Assembly (NCBI GenBank): GCA_024698325.1
Contig: JAILRG010000076.1
Span: 62,001-126,000, forward strand
Reading direction: 5' to 3'
Origin: Treponema sp.
Lineage (GTDB): Bacteria > Spirochaetota > Spirochaetia > Treponematales > Treponemataceae
Length of the DNA: 64,000 nucleotides
The notes below the pieces were generated by a model, which had not been told where the DNA came from, did no database searches, and worked only from the letters and a program-made list of their open reading frames with translations. A program made the translations under genes and the position numbers. Below are positions 60,157 through 64,000 of this stretch, piece after piece. Each line of letters opens with the position of its first letter. Positions within the stretch are counted from its first letter, which is position 1.

Positions 60157-61605
60157 ATGGCAAGAAAGGAATCAGTCGCTTCAATTTCCCGATTACTCTA
60201 TTTTTTTGGGATATCGGTAGTACTCTCTGTTTTTTCCCTTCAGTCAGTGTCTCTGAAGCTTTTTGAGCGGAGCTTTGTAAAAAGCACCTGCGAAGACCTC
60301 GAGCATGTCAGCACCGGCATCATGTCCACTTTTAAGGCGTGGCGGGACTCTCTGAAAGGAGACGCCCAGCTTATTGCAGGTCTTCCTGATGTCAGGGGGG
60401 CTGTAAGAAAGCGCGATGATGCCTCCTTAAAAAAGCTGCTAGATTCCTTCTCCAAAGTGCTGCATGTCCCGACGATGCTGTTTACCGATAATGCCGGTGT
60501 CATCATTTCTGCCTCAGATAATTTTATACAGGCGGGCGAAAATATTGCGGCTTTAAAGGCGGTAAAGCGTGCACTGAGCAATGACTCTTCTATGAGTTAT
60601 GAGACTATCGGTTCCCTTCCGTTTGCAGAAATCTACGCAAGTCCTGTCAGAGAAGCCGACGGCTCTGTTATCGGCACCTGCGTCATCGTGTACAGCCTGA
60701 CAGAAAAGACTTTCATCGAACTTCTGAGCGAATACGGGGTTGAAGGAACGGTATTCAGGGGAGACAAACGGGTCGCCTCGACGCTCCCAAATGTAACGGG
60801 TACGATATTGGATAATCCGAAAATAAAGCAGCAGGTTTTGTATCAGGGAAGAAATTTTGTCGGCCGCGTCAAGATTCGCGATGTCGATTACTACTCGGTC
60901 TATTCGCCGTTCCAAAATGAAGACGGGACGGTCGCCGGCATGCTTTTTGTTGCAAAGCGTATGCGGAGCATAAAGGCTGTCACGAGCGCTATCCGGCGCG
61001 TCCTTATTCCGCTGTGCCTGATTATAACCGTGCTGCTTACAGCTCTTCTGGTGCAGCGCACCGTGCATGACAGGCGAAAGCTCCGGCAGAAGGTGACGCA
61101 GCTTGGAAAACAGGTTGACTGGGATACGCTGACAGGTGCGAACACCCGCCAGTTCGGCATGGATGAGCTTGAGCACAGCTTCCACAATTTTCTGCGCGGT
61201 TTTTCAAGTCCGGCCATCATGCTGCTTGATGTCGACAACTTTAAGTCGATAAACGACACCTACGGACACGAGGCCGGCGACATCGTGCTTAAGCAGCTTG
61301 TTCAGACCGTGTATGGAGAGTGCCGCACGTCCGACAAGATTATCCGCTGGGGCGGAGATGAGTTTGTCGGCATTTTTGAAGGAATGCGGCGCGAAGTCTG
61401 CAGCGGGCTTGCGGAAAATGTCCTGAAAGCAGTTTCTTCCACGCAGTTTGTGTTTGACGGGAAGACGGCAAAAGTAACCGTTTCGATAGGATTTTCATAT
61501 TTTCGCACTGGTGATAACGGCTATGAGGACGCTGTTGCCCGTGCCGACGACGCATTGTACCAGTCGAAGGCGAACGGAAAAAATACCTGCAGCATAAAAG
61601 TCTGA
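60157..61605 (+). CDS. membrane sensor diguanylate cyclase (GGDEF)
   Basis: 482 residues. An N-terminal membrane helix (about 10-30) and a second near 310-330 (LIPLCLIITVLLTALLV) flank an extracytoplasmic sensor domain of the double-Cache kind (ADNAGV-like LFTDNAGVIISASDNF). The C-terminal GGDEF domain has DVDNFKSINDTYGHEAGD and IRWGGDEFVGIFEG, with an inhibitory RxxD site (RTSD) five residues before, so it probably makes cyclic di-GMP under product inhibition. The start at 60157 has GGAG seven bases upstream, and a TATACT box lies at 60125-60130. The ligand is unknown. Confidence 0.9.
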   Translation: MARKESVASISRLLYFFGISVVLSVFSLQSVSLKLFERSFVKSTCEDLEHVSTGIMSTFKAWRDSLKGDAQLIAGLPDVRGAVRKRDDASLKKLLDSFSKVLHVPTMLFTDNAGVIISASDNFIQAGENIAALKAVKRALSNDSSMSYETIGSLPFAEIYASPVREADGSVIGTCVIVYSLTEKTFIELLSEYGVEGTVFRGDKRVASTLPNVTGTILDNPKIKQQVLYQGRNFVGRVKIRDVDYYSVYSPFQNEDGTVAGMLFVAKRMRSIKAVTSAIRRVLIPLCLIITVLLTALLVQRTVHDRRKLRQKVTQLGKQVDWDTLTGANTRQFGMDELEHSFHNFLRGFSSPAIMLLDVDNFKSINDTYGHEAGDIVLKQLVQTVYGECRTSDKIIRWGGDEFVGIFEGMRREVCSGLAENVLKAVSSTQFVFDGKTAKVTVSIGFSYFRTGDNGYEDAVARADDALYQSKANGKNTCSIKV

Positions 61606-61683
61606 TTGTGAATCCTGCCTACTAGTCATTCTGACAAAATGTTGTATAATGTCATGCATAACAGTTTGCGTGCGAGGTACGAC

Positions 61684-63642
61684 ATGATTGATGAATCAGC
61701 TATGGATAAGACGCTTGGGGCAACGCTTCCGCTCCTGCTCAGAAAGAAAGTGAGTGAAGTTCCTAACTACACTCTGCAGGCGGTAAAGAACAAAAGCGGT
61801 GTATTTGTGCGTTACAGCTACTCCCAGGTGTATCAGCATGTAATCGAACTCGCTCACAGCCTTAAAAAGCTCGGCATTAAAAAAGGCGACCGCATCGGCC
61901 TTATTTCCGACAACCGCCGCGAGTGGCTGATTACGGACTACGCGCTCCTTTCGCTTGGTGCCATTGACGTTCCGCGCGGCTGCGACAGCATGGGCGTGGA
62001 AATCCGCTTTATCCTGAGCTTTGCCGAATGTTCGGTATCCTTTTTCGAAAACGCGCGCCAGCTCCAGAAAGTGCTTGAAAAGCCGGAGGAAGTGCCGCTC
62101 TTAAAGACCGCCATCCTGTATGAGCACCCCGACGAGAAGACCGTGCTTTTAGCCCGTGAGCACGGCATTGAAGTCTTAAATTATTCCCTGCTTGAAAGCG
62201 AGGGGAGCGCAGTTTCCAAAGATGAGTGGCAGGAAATTGAAAAAGACATGGACGAGGTGCAGCCTGACGACGTTGCGACAATCATCTTTACATCTGGCAC
62301 TACGGGGCTTCCCAAAGGTGTCCAGCTTACCCATGACAATTACATTGCCCAGTGCGAGGTTGCGCATAAGGTGCTTGGCCTGATGCAGCCCGGCGATATC
62401 TGGCTTACCGTGCTTCCCATCTGGCACAGCTTTGAGCGTGCCTTCTGTTACATGGTCATTGGCTTAAAAGGCGGTTTTGCCTATTCCAAGCCGATTGCAT
62501 CCGTAATGCTGCAGGACATGGCGCTCGTGCAGCCACAGTGGATGAATGCCGTTCCACGCCTGTGGGAAGCTGTCGCGCAGGGGCTTTTCCGCGAAGTTAG
62601 AAAGCAGGATGCGCTCAGAAAGCACGTCTTCTACAACTTTGTGGCGGTCGGAAAGCTTTACTACAAGGCAAAGGAGCTGGTCTTCGGCCTGCGCTGCCGC
62701 TACCACTGGTATCCGCGCTTTTTAGATACGCTTTTGGGCATTATTCCGTTCTGCCTCTTGTGGCCGTTCCACAAAATGGGGCAGGCGGTCGTCTACAAAA
62801 AGATTCTTGCCAAATTTGGCGGAAAGTTCCGCGCGGCTATTTCCGGCGGTGGAGCGCTGCAGCCAGAAACCGAGGCATTTTATCACGCAATCGGCTTTAA
62901 GCTGCTCGAAGGCTACGGCATGACGGAGACCGCGCCTGTTATCTCGGTCAAAAACTCCAAAAAGCCGCGGAGCAACAATGTCGGCTGGGTGTTCCCGTCA
63001 TTTGATGTGAAGATTGTGGCGGAAAAAGATGGAAAGCTTGTGGACGGCGAGCCTCTAAAGCCCGGTAAGCGCGGCATCATCATGGTAAAGGGTCGTCAGG
63101 TTATGAAAGGCTACTACAAGCGGGATGATTTAACGGCAGAAGTAATCGATAAGGACGGCTGGATGAATACCGGCGACATCGGTATGCTCAGCTACGACGA
63201 AGAGCTTAAAATTGTTGGCCGCGCAAAGGACACGATTGTCTTGCTTGGCGGCGAAAACATAGAGCCGCAGGTAATCGAAAAGGCGGTGAACGCTTCTCCG
63301 TATATCGAGCGCACGGTCGTTGTCGGCCAGGACAAAAAATACGTTGCGGCAATGATTGTGCCCGACCAGCAGAATGTGCTTAATTATGCCGAGGAAAACG
63401 GCATTTTGTACGATAATTACGAGCAGCTTTTAGAGACAAACGAAATTCAGAACCTGTTTAAAAGCGAGATTGACCGCCTGGACAATGATAAGACAGGGTT
63501 CCGCACCTGTGAGCGTATCTTTAAGTTTGTGCTGCTTCCCAAGCCCTTTGAAATCGGCGTGGAAATCAATGCTAAGCAGGAGCTTATGCGGCACAAAATC
63601 GTAAAAGTCTATAAGAAAGAGTACAACGCGCTTTTTGAGTAG
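61684..63642 (+). CDS. long-chain acyl-CoA synthetase (AMP-dependent ligase)
   Basis: 652 residues of the ANL superfamily: the P-loop TIIFTSGTTGLPKGVQLTHDN, AISGGGALQPETEAFYHAIG, EGYGMTETAPVIS, WMNTGDIGMLSYDEELKIVGRAKDTIVLLGGENIEP and a C-terminal lid ending with the modified region KQELMRHKIVKVYKKEY. It activates fatty acids with ATP and CoA. The start at 61684 has GAGG six bases upstream; an earlier ATG lies between the TATAAT box (61650-61655) and that site. No signal peptide; probably membrane-peripheral. Confidence 0.92.
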   Translation: MIDESAMDKTLGATLPLLLRKKVSEVPNYTLQAVKNKSGVFVRYSYSQVYQHVIELAHSLKKLGIKKGDRIGLISDNRREWLITDYALLSLGAIDVPRGCDSMGVEIRFILSFAECSVSFFENARQLQKVLEKPEEVPLLKTAILYEHPDEKTVLLAREHGIEVLNYSLLESEGSAVSKDEWQEIEKDMDEVQPDDVATIIFTSGTTGLPKGVQLTHDNYIAQCEVAHKVLGLMQPGDIWLTVLPIWHSFERAFCYMVIGLKGGFAYSKPIASVMLQDMALVQPQWMNAVPRLWEAVAQGLFREVRKQDALRKHVFYNFVAVGKLYYKAKELVFGLRCRYHWYPRFLDTLLGIIPFCLLWPFHKMGQAVVYKKILAKFGGKFRAAISGGGALQPETEAFYHAIGFKLLEGYGMTETAPVISVKNSKKPRSNNVGWVFPSFDVKIVAEKDGKLVDGEPLKPGKRGIIMVKGRQVMKGYYKRDDLTAEVIDKDGWMNTGDIGMLSYDEELKIVGRAKDTIVLLGGENIEPQVIEKAVNASPYIERTVVVGQDKKYVAAMIVPDQQNVLNYAEENGILYDNYEQLLETNEIQNLFKSEIDRLDNDKTGFRTCERIFKFVLLPKPFEIGVEINAKQELMRHKIVKVYKKEYNALFE

Positions 63643-63656
63643 CCGTGTTTCCTTAT

Positions 63657-63677
63657 AAAAAAATGCTGAAGCAGCAT
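63657..63677 (-). terminator. minus-strand hairpin with T run after the acyl-CoA synthetase gene
   Basis: ATGCTG (63663-63668) pairs with CAGCAT (63672-63677). Only on the minus strand is it followed by a run of T residues. No minus-strand gene is visible nearby, so it may block antisense transcription; the stem is short. Confidence 0.4.
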
Positions 63678-63702
63678 AAAGACTGATGCCGATATTCTAA
63701 GC

Positions 63703-64000
63703 GTGAAAAAAGCTTTGTTTGTTTTGGCTTCCAGTCTTTCTTTTCTTGTACTGCCGCTTTCTGCCCAAGAGGCGCCTGCAGGCTCCCTTTTGGCTTCGGG
63801 CATTGTTTCTGAGCGCGTATCTAGTGACCGCATACCGGATTTGCTTTCCGGTATCTGGCAGGGAAGTGACAGGCTTTTGCTTTTCGGCCGCGACGGAAAT
63901 GAGTTTGCGCTCGTGCTGCGAGAGTTTTACGGCCTGTACGCAGACCGCGCAGTCGAGCCTGTCCGCTATGCGGAGCTTTCGACGCGCCCGCGAAACGATG
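63703..64000 (+). CDS. exported protein, N-terminal fragment cut by the window edge
   Basis: A GTG start opens a frame running to the window end (99 residues so far). It begins with a signal peptide (LFVLASSLSFLVLPLSAQ) and continues with RIPDLLSGIWQGSDRLLLFG and LREFYGLYADRAVEPVRY. I recognise no family in this fragment. A TATTCT box lies four bases before the GTG, with no ribosome binding site. Confidence 0.65.
   Translation, partial: MKKALFVLASSLSFLVLPLSAQEAPAGSLLASGIVSERVSSDRIPDLLSGIWQGSDRLLLFGRDGNEFALVLREFYGLYADRAVEPVRYAELSTRPRND

Overview
The window is chromosomal DNA from a spirochaete, almost certainly a Treponema of roughly balanced GC content. The evidence is a FlaA flagellar sheath protein (18002-19096) directly downstream of a spiro-SPASM/sugar-modification/amidase cluster, an AURKAIP1/COX24-type mini ribosomal protein, and large treponemal-type outer-membrane barrel proteins. 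No phage, insertion sequence, CRISPR array or integrase was seen. Coding density is high, many genes overlap by 1-4 bases, and only the region 31008-31331 exceeds 300 bases without a conventional gene; it holds the carB leader and the rpsF promoter region.

Layout: 1-9504 is mixed housekeeping: a partial NagZ-like glycosidase, a TlpA-like thioredoxin, a Ca2+/Na+ exchanger, a TRAP transporter whose large permease is fused to its binding protein, a cbiB gene interrupted by an in-frame TGA, a sugar isomerase, xseA and a nitroreductase. 9617-19096 is a tightly overlapping operon (spiro-SPASM protein, glycosyltransferase-like protein, a three-domain SpsF-SpsG-methyltransferase, an ATP-grasp enzyme, a cell-wall amidase, a GerMN protein) ending at flaA, which has its own promoter. 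A RelA/SpoT-TPR alarmone enzyme follows. 20555-27532 is a minus-strand carbohydrate operon (DUF5107-TPR protein, GH2 glycosidase, AraC regulator). carB (27759-31007, minus) is divergent from rpsF-ssb-rpsR-rplI-dnaB-xth. A tRNA-Glu and a JAB-DinG helicase follow, then plsC.

39274-43330 is a cobalamin operon (CobD-CobQ fusion, CobA-type adenosyltransferase, CbiC). 43449-50760 holds an omega-like protein, the mini ribosomal protein, dxs, and a folP-cdaA-cdaR-acpS-DUF2225-truA operon that includes c-di-AMP synthesis. udg-priA run on the minus strand. A GT4 glycosyltransferase, two tandem outer-membrane barrels, thiI (minus), a diguanylate cyclase, a long-chain acyl-CoA synthetase and a truncated exported protein close the window.

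The most interesting signal is the carB leader. A TATAAT box lies six bases before an ATG that opens a 19-codon U-rich leader peptide, and its stop codon falls in the loop of a strong intrinsic terminator just before carB. This is the architecture expected for UTP-sensing attenuation, but with a leaderless leader peptide. It fits a window-wide pattern in which several genes (xseA, relA-like, plsC, cobD-cobQ, cobA, thiI) lack a Shine-Dalgarno sequence and have a -10 box 6-7 bases before the start codon.
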